64,000 nt of DNA from Anniella stebbinsi (lineage: Eukaryota; Chordata; Lepidosauria; Squamata; Anniellidae): assembly GCA_029215795.1 (NCBI GenBank), contig JARDYH010000003.1, forward strand, positions 178,448,382 to 178,512,381. The letters are read 5' to 3'. The notes under the pieces were generated by a model. It had not been told where the DNA came from and ran no database searches. It saw only the letters and a list, made by a program, of their open reading frames with translations. This document shows positions 21,602-32,885 of this stretch, piece by piece. Every line of letters begins with the position of its first letter. Position 1 is the first letter of the stretch. The position numbers and the translations under genes are program-made.

Positions 21602-22504
21602 TAGGGATGTGCATCGAATTGGATCTGATCCATGATCCAGAGCCGATCTGACCGAAATCGGATAAAATTACCGATTCCGATCCCGGCTTCTGGATCGTCT
21701 GATCTGATCTGAACCAGTCCGAAAGGACCCGATCCAGTTTGGATAAGATCAGAGAATAGAACCTCCTCCCCCTCGTGCTCCTTACATGCCGGGGCCGTCC
21801 ACTACCATCCACTGCCCCTTTCTACTGAGAAACAGGCTTTGTGGCCTGCCTCTCAGTAGTGCACCGGGTGATGATGTCACCCGGCACGCTACTGAGAGGC
21901 AGGCTGCGAAGCCTGTTTCTCAGTAGATCGGAGCAGCGGACGGAACTGGATGCCCTGGCAGTTAAGGAGCACGAGGAGGGGAGGACGAGGGCCCCACTTA
22001 CCTGCCGGGGCCGTCCACTTCCCTCCGCTGCTCCAATCTACTGAGAGGCAGGCCGCAAAGCCTGTTTCACAGTAGATCGGAGCAGTGGAGGGAAGTGGAC
22101 GGCCCTGGCAGGTTAGAAGCGCGAGGAGGGAGGGGCTTACCTGCTGGGGCCGTCTGCTACCATCCGCTGCCGCCCGTGGATGGCAGCGGATGGCCCCAGC
22201 AGGTAAGGAGTGTGAGTGGGGGGGAGGGACAGGGTGGGGGAAGTTAGGCCCCCACTCACCCACCCACCACCATGTTTTCCATATAGGCTTGCATTGGGGG
22301 AAAGCTTTCATTTCTCCAATGCAAGCCTATGGCGAAAACACCCCAAATTTTGGCTGATCCAAAAATCGGACGTCTGATTTTTGGATTGGGATCAGGTCCA
22401 ATCCGAGGGACCTCTGATTTTGTCCGAATCATTCCAGGACAACATCGGAGGTCCTGATCCGGGTCCTGATCTGATCCGGGGGGGGGGGTCCATGCACATC
22501 CCTA
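21602..22504 (+). mobile_element. Large foldback hAT-like element, family F, copy C
   Basis: TAGGGATGTGCA and TGCACATCCCTA ends lie inside an 8-bp duplication with one mismatch (CTTATTTG at 21594-21601, CTTCTTTG at 22505-22512). The 903-bp element is in the orientation of copy A. Its core pairs 'ctactgagaaacaggct' with 'agcctgtttctcagtag' around CCGGGTGATGATGTCACCCGG (about 21864-21884). Additional CTTACCTG/CAGGTAAG stems follow. Confidence 0.92.
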
Positions 22505-22512
22505 CTTCTTTG

Positions 22513-23987
22513 TCATTCACTGAAAACATGGATTATTTAGGCAGAAACACCTGGTCTGCTGAGTCAGAGCAGCATCCACCAAGGAACTTTTCTTTAAAAT
22601 GTCACACTTTGCACAACATCTTTCCTGAAGACAGCACCATCACCATTCATGCAAACAATATTTCTTCACACAAGCAGTCCTGTTGTTTCTTAGCCAGGTT
22701 CTCACATGGATAACATGTGAACCAGGTGACCATGGACATAACTGATAGCAATGCCTATGGCTGCCCTGTTTGAAGCATTTCTCCCATCCTCTGATACAGG
22801 AATTGCTACCTGCTATATATGTGGTTGCTTGATGTTGTTTGCCTTTGTGAATGGATATTCAGGAACTTCTTGCACAGTGAAAAATAAAACACATATTTAG
22901 CTAACCAGCCCTATGCCATTGTGAAAGAACAGAACTGTCCTCCATTTTGTATTTAGTTTAAATTGGGATGTCATGAGACTCCATCCTGAAGGTGGAATCT
23001 GACAGACTCCCCCATGCCTGGCCTCCTGGACCCTATTCTCCAAGCTGTGGTACACTCACTAACCCATAACTCGGTGAGAACCCAGAAGCTGCCCATGCTC
23101 CTAGACAGCCACCATTGTTGCACAACAATGGTGGCTCACTAGGAGGACAGATGGCTCCCTGGCTTTGTCAGGAGCTCACCGGGCTGTTGAGAAGCTTGCA
23201 CAGTGCCATGAGCAGGGGTGGGCTGTGGCTGTGGGTTTGCAAGTGCCTGATGAAGCTAAGTGCAGGTGAGTCCATCCCTAGTTTTAAACCAATAGGATAT
23301 TATGGGCTTAGATATTTGTGTCTATGTGATTAAAAGATTAGAGGTCAACATTTCAGTTAGATTGTAGAAGGCAAGACGTTTTGCTCAGGAAGCCAGGAGA
23401 TTATGAGGTTCAACAGAAGATCAGAGGAAGAAGAGAGAGAATGTGTTTTAAACTCAAGAAATAGAAACTTAGTTTGCAGAAATGAAAAAGAAACAACTCC
23501 CAGAGTTCCTAAAACTGGAGAACTGATTGAGAGAGTTGGACCAATGGCAAGAAGATATTGCTCAAATGAAGGATCTAGATAAAATAGGGACACAGTCTAG
23601 TTAGGTTAGCTAGATGTGTTTATTCCTGGTTATTATATTATCCTATTGCTTATAAAATGTGTGTGTGCGTTGTGTAAATCCATTCAGAATTTATTTTTTT
23701 CTGCTTAATGTTTTTCTTCTGTAAACATTAGTGTTTGTTATTTGAAACCTTGTAGTCCTTTTTCTTTTGGGTTACCACCCCCACATTACCTAAAGTAGGT
23801 ATCTGAGTCCCAGAGAGTTTGTTTGGTTTGGTGGAGACAGACTGAGAAATGAAGCTGGTGACAGCAGACAAGCCAATGGGAAGGGAAGTGGTAACCTGCT
23901 CCAACAAAGGGACTCAAAAGTTTCAACTACAAAGTTTAAAAATGTGCTGAAGAAAAATGTTAATAGTGCACTCTCTCTTCGTCTTCG
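22513..23987. other. Unclassified sequence
   Basis: A 26-bp perfect palindrome 'ccaccattgttg/caacaatggtgg' type lies at about 23108-23133. Otherwise no gene or repeat family is recognised in nearly 1.5 kb. Confidence 0.35.
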
Positions 23988-24094
23988 TCTCCTCCTCCTC
24001 CTCCTCCTCCTCCTCCTCCTCCTCCTCCTCCTCCTCCTCCTCCTCCTCCTCCTCCTCCTCCTCCTTCTTCTTCTTCTTCTTCTTCTTCTTCTTC
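23988..24094. repeat. (CTC)n(CTT)n polypyrimidine tract
   Basis: CTC units (23988-24064) pass into CTT units (24064-24094), giving over 100 nt of pure pyrimidine on one strand. Mirror symmetry makes intramolecular triplex formation possible. Confidence 0.97.
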
Positions 24095-24208
24095 CCTTCT
24101 GTTGAACTTTATAATCTCCTGGCTTCTTGAGAAAACATCCTGCGTCCTACATTATAACTAAATATTTGACTTCTAAACTATTTACCTGTTGGTTGAAAAC
24201 TGACTAGA

Positions 24209-24210
24209 GC

Positions 24211-24256
<46 letters not shown>
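24209..24256. repeat. (CA)n microsatellite
   Basis: About 23 CA units with one G interruption near the left end. Confidence 0.97.
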
Positions 24257-24258
<2 letters not shown>

Positions 24259-25950
24259 TGTAATCCCATAATATCTTAAAACCAAACTAAATACAGCAGT
24301 ATATTTAGGATAGTTCTGTTCCTTCACAGCACATGATGGTACCTTACTAGCAGGTAAACAGCTGTTTGAATTCGCCTTCTGCTGATTCAGTGACAGCTGA
24401 ATATGCCATTGGAACTTCATCCACCAGGGATAGCAATCCTGCTATTGTTTATATTATTATTCCAGGTCACAAGAACGATGAGTCACAAATTCCTTACATT
24501 GCCAGCAGTTGTTTCAGGCCATTTTCAGCTACTGATCCACAAGTTTCAGGGGATAATATCCCAGGACAACTGATTTTGTAGGCACACCTTTAGAACTTGC
24601 CTTTATTATGTAGCAACTTTGTATTGCTTCTTCTTCCAGCTACTCACATATTGGCATTTCTCCAGATGTATTAACCAGAAAATAAAACTGCTAGAGGCCC
24701 TTTAGGAACTCCTGGGTAACTCAGTGTGATAGGATCAGAGGATAAAGATACTTCCCTGGCTAGCTCTTGTTTATAATCTCATCAGCTCTGTAAGACCAAA
24801 AAGGGTTGCTTGCTATCATTTGACTGCTCAGGCAGATGGCTTGTCTACATGAAATAATTGGTGATGTTGGGACAGCTTGTAGTTGCCAGATGTCCACATC
24901 ATCACACAAACAAACAAATGAATCCACAAACACATGTTCAATGATGGCCTTGTTGGCACCCAAAGTAGAGAATCCAAGTGGCAAATGAGAACACTGGATC
25001 GAGGTTAGAGACGGTGATGAATTAGTTCAGGGACTCAGGCAAGGGACACACTGGTACTTTGCAGAAAAACGAATGATGTTTGTTAAGGCTGTCAATTAAG
25101 CACGTTTCACAGCCATAGCATCTTTTGATCCTGTGATGAGGAGGAGAAAATATTTTAATCACTCCTTGTTTCAAAAACATCAGCAACTCTTGCAGCTAAA
25201 TGCAGTGAAATACTGATAATAGTATGCAAACCATGTATCCCCTTATTTTGCCAAAATAATTCTGCTGATACATGGCTGTATTTCTAGGCTGATAATATTA
25301 AAAGCAGCAGGTAGAGGATGTCTGTTGAAGTCGTCATTGAATTCACCAGATTACTCAAGAAAATTATGTAGTATTTTCAGTATCTCCAAATGGATAATGT
25401 ACACAGATCCACACACATACACGCACATAGTGTGATAATCATTTCCCATTCTCTACAAATAGACCAACAAACACTGATGAAATCAGTTAATTGTTACGAT
25501 TTAGGCTCTACTAAACCTCTAGACAAATTTTGAACCAACAATATACACAACCAATAAATGGCTGGCTGCCCTCTTTGGTGCCAGATGCTACCATTAGAGC
25601 CAATCAGTCATTAAACAATTTCAGACCAACTTCAAAAAGGTGTTGCTGGTGGAGAGCATCTCAACTGCTTGGTGCTTAATTTCATATTTCCAGATTATGT
25701 GCCTGCTCTACTCCTCCCAGACAGATTATACAGGATTGTGTTTGGCAGTTGTCCCTCTTCTTAGAGCACACTAAACCGTCAAACTGATTAATTCCATCCC
25801 TATCTCATTTATCACATTTAAAAAAACAAACAAACAGTAGAGAGAGCAACAGGCCATGCAGGTTGATGTTGTTGTCAGGCATACAGCACTGATGCCTGTT
25901 AACCATTAAAATGCTGTTCCAGTGAATAGTTCGTTTCTGGTTATTACTTT
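24257..25950. other. Unclassified, possibly unique sequence
   Basis: No interspersed-repeat signature is visible in nearly 1.7 kb. Open frames are short and lack domains. Confidence 0.35.
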
Positions 25951-26345
25951 TACATCCCTAAATATTTTAGGAGCAGGGTACTTGAGGACTATCTCCTCCC
26001 ATGTGACACTGCCTATCTTCTTAAATCAGCCCTCTTCTTCCAGTGTCTTGTTTGGCACAGTTGATGGCAATAAAGAGGGCTTTCTCTGTGGCAGCATCCC
26101 ACATGTGGTACTCCCCCTGCCCCCCAAGAAGTTATCTTCCTCTCAGTTTGTCTTCCATTGGCCTTTGAAGACATTTCTCTTTAAACAATGTTTGATTCTG
26201 TTGTTGCTTAAGTTAACTTAATGAATTAGGTTGGGCACTGTGGTTTTGTCCTGATAATGCTTTTTGTTTATTAATTGTGTTTTAATTATGTATGATGGTT
26301 ATTATATGTCTTTTTTTATATATCATAAGCCACTTTGAAAAGACT
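25951..26345 (+). mobile_element. L2-type LINE 3' end
   Basis: In shifting frames the sequence gives the C-terminus typical of L2: a 'GFLCGSIPHVVLPLP' stretch corresponds to the FSvaaPrLWNsLP motif, and LKTFLFKQCL to the terminal KTaLFrqa motif. An AT-rich 3' untranslated region with 'cataagccactttgaaaag' follows. 5'-truncated and dead. Confidence 0.7.
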
Positions 26346-26354
26346 CCTTTTTTT

Positions 26355-26545
26355 AGAGAGTCATCAGACAGAGGGGAAAACGTGTCTCTTACAATTGCTT
26401 TGCCTGTTGCTGCTGTTCCACAGTAGGGATGAACAGCAACAACCACGTGACCCATTCAGTGAGCAATTTATCATGCTGCTTCTCCTGCACACAGCAGGAA
26501 ATGGTGGCAAGTTTCATCACAGCCTGTCAATATTTTGTGCTTGCC
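26355..26545 (-). repeat. Family U repeat, copy 1
   Basis: The reverse complement aligns with 61957-62302, sharing 'tgtgcaggagaagcag', 'gtgatgaaac' or 'gtggtgaaac' and the 'ccctctgtctgat'-like end. It is likely a DNA transposon of a few hundred bp. Confidence 0.5.
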
Positions 26546-26584
26546 TATTGCACTAGTAGTTACCTTGACTCTCATCTGAAAACT

Positions 26585-27005
26585 AATGCTGCCCATAGGG
26601 GTGTGCCAGGTGTGCCCAGGCACACCCAAATGGCTCAAGCAATAAGCACAGAATTGAGGGGGCCTTTGAGTAGGGATCCAAAGGGGGATCTGGACACAGC
26701 GGGAACGGTCCTCTGACTGCCCTCTGGCTGCTCTGCCACCACGTTGAAGAACTGCTGCCTCCCGGAGAGCACCATAGCTCCCAGCAGCCGGGGCAAAAAT
26801 GAATTGCTTTGCTGGGAGCCTCTCTGCTGGGAGCCAAGCTTCAAAAAGGTAAGGAGAAGGACCCCCGAATATCACCTTGTAAGCCCCTCCTCTGCCCAGT
26901 GTCACCACAATGCCCCACCAACGCTGGGGCTTGAGGAGCATCTCCTCATCCCCCCAACTGCAACGGCCCTCCCGCAGTCAGGCAAGCTGAACGCAGAATA
27001 GGACA
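26585..27005. repeat. GC-rich segment of unknown class
   Basis: It starts with a 'gggtgtgcc...ggcacaccc' inverted repeat (26597-26628). A long overlapping open frame on the minus strand reflects base composition. A transposon origin is likely but no target duplication was found. Confidence 0.3.
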
Positions 27006-28490
27006 TCAGTTTCTACAGTGTTTAATAAATGAATGAAGAAAAACAAATGTCCTTTATGACTGAGTATTCAATAAATGGTTGCTCTTTTAAAAAAATAATC
27101 CCTGGGTGCACACCTATGATGCTGCCTCAGTTCTTATCTTGATGGGCCATTTGCTTCATCTGCAAAGGAGTGCATTGCCCCATGAGCATCCATCACCAGA
27201 TATAGAATTCAGGGGATCAGATTCACAATTCAAAATAAGAAATAATGAGTTTCACACAAAGATGCCTTGTGATAGCTAAAGGATTGTGACTGCACCTCTT
27301 GATTGTGTGACTGTACCTCTTGTGCCCTTAACCCCTTATGCTCAAGCAAGTGTGCTCAGCTGTTCTGTCTGCTGGCTTAACATCTGTTTGGTGCCAATTT
27401 TTTGCTTCCTTGTTTGTTTTGCCATTGCGTTGATATAGATGACTGCCATCTATAGGAAAAATCCATGTCATGTATTTAGTTGTGGGCACAGCACGTCTTA
27501 GCACCGGTCAATTCCCAAGCTGTGAAATCTGTTATAAATTTCGGAATTAGTAGTCTGCAAAAATGTTTGTTAAAGTGTCATCCACTCATTTGTCCTCATT
27601 TGCCCGCTGCTCTTCTAAATTGCAGTTTTCTACTGAGCCAATTGCGAATGAAGTGCTTTCTTCATTAAGAGAACTTCTATGATAAGCCACCATCCAAAGG
27701 GAATTTTCATCCCTGTGTTAACCCCACCCCTGTAAATGCCGTTTTAGAATGGAAAGACAGCTCTAATCTATATAGACTCACAAACTCAGTGCTATAATAC
27801 CCCTATCATCTCCTTGCAAGTTATGTCACATAAATATGTCAAGATACTTGTCATGTTGTGAATAGTTGTGAGAAACAAATGGAGCAAAATTTGCATAAGT
27901 GCATTTTAGCGAGAGACTTGATGCTGGAACCAAACATACGTTTTCTCTCCAGCCAAGGAAATAATGGTGTCAATTTTCATAACATAATGGGATTTCTGGA
28001 CACATGATTTGGCCCTGTTTAAATTTGTAGTTTTGTTTGCCAAAGAATTTGGGACCCTCCTCAGCCTTTTTTTTTTTATAAATTAGATTGAGCTATACAT
28101 CCATTTGAGGTCTTGATCTCTATTTCAACTATATTGGGAATCAAAGATGAAAGTAGCTCAAATCAGAAACATTATCTGTGTTACCTTTATTTATTGCCTG
28201 AGAAAAAAAATACTGAGTACCAGAAATATGATGAGACAGATCTTGCTTGAAGATTAATTGCACGATATAGGAATAAGTGGGTTTTTTTTCAAATGGATTC
28301 TAAAATATTAGATGAAGCAGTGCTGTCTTCCAAACAGCAACTCTGAAATTCAGCAGTTTCTGCTGAAGACAATAGCAACAAATAACCCAAACAATGACAC
28401 AAGAGAAAGTCAGTTATCAGTATTTGTATTCATGATAGCCAACTGTACTATGACGAGAACAACTACTAAAAGTAATGACAGTAACAATAA
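27006..28490. other. Unclassified sequence
   Basis: No gene, RNA or repeat family recognised. Confidence 0.35.
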
Positions 28491-29600
28491 TACATATTTA
28501 TTTCAAATATTTCTTGGCTGCCTTTCGGGGCAGAATCCCTCCCAAGGTGGCTTGCAACAATAAAACACAAAACCATTAAGATTTTAAAAGCAATAAAAAT
28601 ATAAAGGCAATAAAAACAGCAATAAAAGCCAACTAAAACTAGGCATGTGTATTGTATCGTTAAAATGTACGATAACAATATGATAAGGTCATTATCGTGC
28701 ATGTGTTTAACGATAACGATATGATAGAAAAACCTACGATAATCATCAGAGACAATAATTTTCGGGCAATTTTATCATTTTATCGGACTGCCATATAAAT
28801 ATACCTATAATTTCTGTATTTTAAAAGTTAGAGGCTTGAAACTTGGTCACAGTGCTTATGGGGTATGCCTAAGTATGTGTATGAAATTGGAGATTGATCC
28901 CTCCAACTCTCGATTCTATATGCATTTTTTAAAGCTTGTTTCCATTCTGACAGGTCTGAATGAACGTACGTGGCGAGCTGTCATTCTGATCTGTCAGAAC
29001 TGAAATGATCTTTAATAAATTCATATATAATCAAGGGTTGGAGGGATCGATCTCAAATTTGGCACATATGTGTAGCAACATGTGCTACACATATGTGCCA
29101 AATTTGAGATCGATCCCTCCAACTCTCAATTTTATATGAATTTATTAAAGATCGTTTCAGTTCTGACAGTTCAGAATGACAGCTTGCCACGTGCATTCAT
29201 TCAGACCTGTTAGAACGGAAACAATCTTTAAAAAATTCATATAAAATCGAGGGTTGGAGGGATTGATCTCACATTTCATACACATACTTAGGCATACCCC
29301 ATAAGCACTGTGACCAAGTTTCAAGCCTCTAACTTTTAAAATACAGAAGGTATAAGCATTTTTTTCTTTAAAAATAGGGCTGCAAAAATATTGTTTTTTC
29401 ACGATAATTATCGTGAAGACGATACAGTTCACCTACGATATGAATGAAGACTATAATTTTTTGAGTCCAAAATGATGATAACGATAAACGACGATATTTT
29501 TTGGTGTGCACACCCCTAATAAAAACAGCTTCCCAAAAACAATTACAAAACTCAGCAAATACGTAATAGTAATTAACACTACAAACCAATACATATTTAC
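28491..29600 (-). mobile_element. LINE 3' tail remnant split by a hairpin element
   Basis: 'gggcagaatccctcccaagg' and the AT-rich 'aaacacaaaaccattaa' stretch at 28491-28639 look like the reverse of an L2/CR1-type 3' untranslated region. 'aaaaacagcttcccaaaaac' resumes after 29518. The 28640-29518 element lies between. Confidence 0.4.
28640..29518. mobile_element. Long-hairpin hAT-like element
   Basis: Ends TAGGCATGTGTA and TGCACACCCCTA resemble family F, with an imperfect 8-bp duplication (ACTAAAAC and ATAAAAAC, 6 of 8). Subterminal sequence on both sides is rich in 'acgataacgatat'-like motifs. The interior is a giant inverted repeat: arms 28801-29077 and 29083-29353 meet at a 5-nt loop (29078-29082). 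Arms differ at a modest number of positions. No open frame is long enough for a transposase. Confidence 0.85.
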
Positions 29601-29964
29601 TATGAAGTAAGTCCCATTGAGTTCAATGGGCTTGCTCCAAAGTGTGTACAGATTGCAGCCAAGTGAAAGGGATTTGCTCCCAAAATTAACTGCAGTGTTT
29701 TCGGAGGAAGATTTTGATGCCAAATATTCAAATCCATTCAAATATTCTTCAACTATTATTCAAGCGTTGTCTTGTTTGTGTCTTTAAATGTGTTTGAGAA
29801 CACATTAGAAACATTTGTGTGTGTTCTTTTAAAAAGATTAAGCCCAAGTGTCATGTTTTAAAGCATTTAATTAAATGATTTGTTGAACTACTTTGATAGA
29901 TTCAATTGGCTGGAATGAAGTAGTGCCATTAAACTTAGCTGACTCCCCTTGAGATTGTTGGAAA

Positions 29965-30042
29965 ATTTGCAGTGAAGTTCTTTCTGTATAATTTCTTCTC
30001 CATATGGAGAAGAAATTATACAGAAAGGACTTCACTGCAAAT
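29965..30042. repeat. 78-bp palindrome with no loop
   Basis: Checking each pair outward from the centre between 30003 and 30004 gives 38 matches and one mismatch (29979 and 30028) over 39 pairs. The centre is CCATATGG. It lies outside any defined transposon and is followed by a short TA run. Confidence 0.97.
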
Positions 30043-31247
30043 ATATATAGTAGGGTTCTTAGAACCTGGAGTCTATATATTTATTTTTTATTATTATTCT
30101 AAGGTTTAAAAAGTCATGAATGGGGTGTGGATGCAGAGTATCAGTTTTCTTAGCAGCCAAATATCCTGAAGGCAAGTTGCGTAGGGAAGGGAAAACCCTC
30201 ATTTTCTGCAAGGCTCCGAAATATGACACCTTGATCACCGCAGGAACATGGGAAGGCAGCACATGGTTTTTGTTTTTTGTTTTTAAACCCTTCAGATTCA
30301 TGTTAAATTCAGATGTTTCCATGCTAAAGACAGCTTTACGGCAGATCAGATTCTACCCCTGGCCTGCTGCCTTTTATTAGTTTAGCTGTTTCTGGCTGCC
30401 CAGAATGGAAAAATCTCCCTGCCGCCAGTGGTTAGGAGTTATTATTAACAGGACAGCCAAAGAGGACTCACATGCCTGAGCAATTTTATTCAAAGATCTT
30501 GTTTAAAAATGTGAAAGTCTTCACAGGCCACTCTCAAACACAGCTGCCATTTATTTAAGTGTTACGTTTAAGGAAACTTGGGTCTTAGTTCTTGCAGTTT
30601 GGTGGGGAATACCATGTAGACCTGCAGGGCCAGTTCTACCATTATGCAGAGTAAGGCGACTAACTGAGGTGGCAGAGTACAGAGGCAGTGAACAGCAGTG
30701 AGGTGTTGGAGGATAGAGTTGCATATGCCATGCAACCAACCTTGTGCTTTCTCAGCTAGCATGAGAAATCCCTGTGACATTTCAAACTATAAATCTCTTT
30801 CCTAAGTCATCTGCAGCCCTGAAATATAAAAGCAAGCAGATTTAAATACAGAATGACTGCATCTTAGCATATAGTTAAAAATCCATGAAAAAGAATATCA
30901 TTATCTGCCCCATGTCATTAAGAGGTCTTTAGCAACAGTTTAAGTTCTTGATGAGGAATATTTTTAACCACATAAGCTCCCATGCCACAAGCCAGTTACA
31001 GGGTGAGACATGATAATCTCTTAATGTGGAAGTGCCAAACTCACAACCTCCTCTTAAAGAGAGCACTTGTAAGTGGGGGGTTACACAAGCATATGGAAGG
31101 GTAAAAATGCCATCAGATAGAAGCTAGACAAAGTGGAGATGAAATATAAAATGCTGCAGCCTAATCAGATTTTATATAGATAGCATTTTCAAAAATACGA
31201 GGAAGTGGTTTATTGTACCAATATGTGATCATACTACCCAAACATGT
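30043..31247. other. Unclassified, possibly unique sequence
   Basis: No repeat signature is clear. Open frames at 30059-30380 on opposite strands overlap each other and show no domain. Confidence 0.35.
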
Positions 31248-31505
31248 GAAAATATTTTATTTTATTTATTATATTTACATCCTGCCTTTTTTTCCTCCAA
31301 AAAACCCAAGGTGCGGCATACATAATCCTCCTCCTGTCCATTTTTCAAAATCCTCACAGCAACATCCCTGTGAGGTGGGTTGGGCTGAGAGTCTGTGGCT
31401 GTCCCAAAGTCACCTAGTGAGCTTCCATGGCTGAGTGAGGTCCAGCACCTGGATCTCCCAACTCCTACTCCAACACTCTAGCCACTGCACCACACTGGCT
31501 CACTT
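31248..31505 (-). mobile_element. tRNA-derived, MIR-like SINE
   Basis: On the minus strand a head 'gagccagtgtggtgcagtgg' with A-box character is followed by a degraded B box. A core containing 'agctcactaggtgactttgg' and 'cctcacagggatgtt' follows. The tail is an L2-like 'ggatgtaaatataataaata'. This is the common squamate CORE/MIR-type organisation, mobilised in trans by an L2-type LINE. Confidence 0.75.
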
Positions 31506-31944
31506 GTTTTTTGAGATATTTAAACTACTGGGGAGAGTCAACCTAGAGGACAGATGAGTTCTAACTACAACTACAATTTAACTACAATATTTATTTTTAT
31601 TTATTTCAGTAAATTTCTATGTCACTTTTAGTTTGGTTTAGTTTTTAATAAAATGCGAAGCCATTCACAAGAGAAATACGATGCAATACCATTTAATTTG
31701 GTACCATGCTACCTCGGCGCCCCCTATTCACTGCCTATTCACTGCGATCCATGGACCGGGGGAAACGTTATTCATGGGGTGTCTGCCCGGGTTTGCTTCT
31801 TCTTAATTCACTGCTGCAAACATCCCTCTTTCTCTGCTGAAATATAGTTTCTATCACCAAAGGAAATCAAGACATTATAGCTAGCGACAGCTGGATGGCA
31901 CAGAAAATAAATGATATTTTTGACTGAAAGTACTGTATCTTACT

Positions 31945-32631
31945 TAGGGTGACCAGATTTTGGAAACCAAAATCCCAGTCCCCCCCGCCATCCCCCCCAC
32001 CCAAAACAACCCCCCCACCACCAAGCCACCCACCCCCAAGAAAACCCAGCCCGGACCTACCGGGTCCTCTGCTGCCGCCGGACTCGTGACGCTGCCGCCG
32101 CTGCCGGGCTCGTGACGCCACTTCCACCTCTGCTGCTGCCAGCGCTGCAGGGCTCATGCCATAGGCTGTGCAGAAGAGGGCCAATTCCGGAAAGGATGTA
32201 ATTGGCCTCCCCCGCCTCTTCCGCGTGGGCATCTGGGCTCCTCGGAGCTTGTCGCCATCGCGACAAACCCCAAGGAGGCTAGAGGCCACACAGAAGAGGC
32301 GGGAGAGGGCCGATTTAATCATTTCCGGATTTCATAATTTCTGCGCGGCCTCTGGCATGAGCCCTGCAGTGCCAGCGCTGGCAACATGAGCCCGGCGGCG
32401 GCGGTAGCAGCTGCACAAGCTCGGTGGCGGCAGCGGCTGCACGAGCCTGGCAGCAGCGGCGGCAGTGGCATGAGCCCGGCGGCGGCGGCAGCATGAGCCC
32501 ATAATCGGCCCTCTTCCATCTCTTCCACGTGGGCATCATTTCCCCTGTTTGCCCCGCTGCCCCCTGGTCGGCCCGGATCGCCCCAGTTTTCCTGGTTAGG
32601 ACCGGGAAACCCCGGGCGATCTGGTCACCCT
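31945..32631. mobile_element. CpG-rich hAT-like element, family G, copy 2
   Basis: TAGGGTGACCAGATTTTGG at the left and CGATCTGGTCACCCT at the right match copy 1 at 12624. The flanks ATCTTACT (31937-31944) and AACTTACT (32632-32639) agree at 7 of 8 positions. The 687-bp interior is rich in CCG/CGG. The 151-codon minus-strand frame within it is a composition artefact. Confidence 0.85.
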
Positions 32632-32716
32632 AACTTACTGCCTTTCTCAGTGCTGCCATTGCTATGAGCTACAGTGCCTCATTCCAGCATTGCTGTGTGC
32701 CAAACAAAATGTGACA

Positions 32717-32765
32717 TTTTATTTATTTATTTATTTATTTATTTATTTCATTTCATTTCATTTCT
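32717..32765. repeat. (TTTA)n(TTTCA)n tail of the L2 LINE
   Basis: About eight TTTA units and several TTTCA units mark the 3' end of the minus-strand LINE. Confidence 0.95.
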
Positions 32766-32800
32766 AACCCGCCTCTCCATCTAGATCGAGGCGGGGAACA
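32765..32800 (-). other. Conserved 3' hairpin of the L2 LINE
   Basis: The minus strand reads CCCGCCTC, a 12-nt loop, then GAGGCGGG, just before the A-rich tail. The same 8-bp stem with a different loop occurs at 49548-49572. L2-clade LINEs such as UnaL2 are known to use a 3' stem-loop for recognition by their reverse transcriptase. Confidence 0.75.
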
Positions 32801-32885
32801 ACACTAAGTATAAATATAAAAACAATAAAATAGATAAACCATTAAAACAGATAAAAACAAATACATTATTAAAAACATCTTAAAA

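Noticed and set aside
21889..22311. 140-codon minus-strand frame
   Set aside because: It lies wholly inside foldback element copy C and repeats the same peptide words because of the inverted repeats.
26471..26941. 156-codon minus-strand frame
   Set aside because: Overlaps two other long frames in a GC-rich segment and spans a family U boundary; no recognisable protein family.
29965..30042. MicroRNA precursor
   Set aside because: The hairpin has no loop and almost no mismatches, unlike animal pre-miRNAs, and nothing suggests transcription.
31867..32322. 151-codon minus-strand frame
   Set aside because: Ala/Gly/Arg-rich translation of the CpG-rich transposon interior; it crosses the element's terminus and has no domain.
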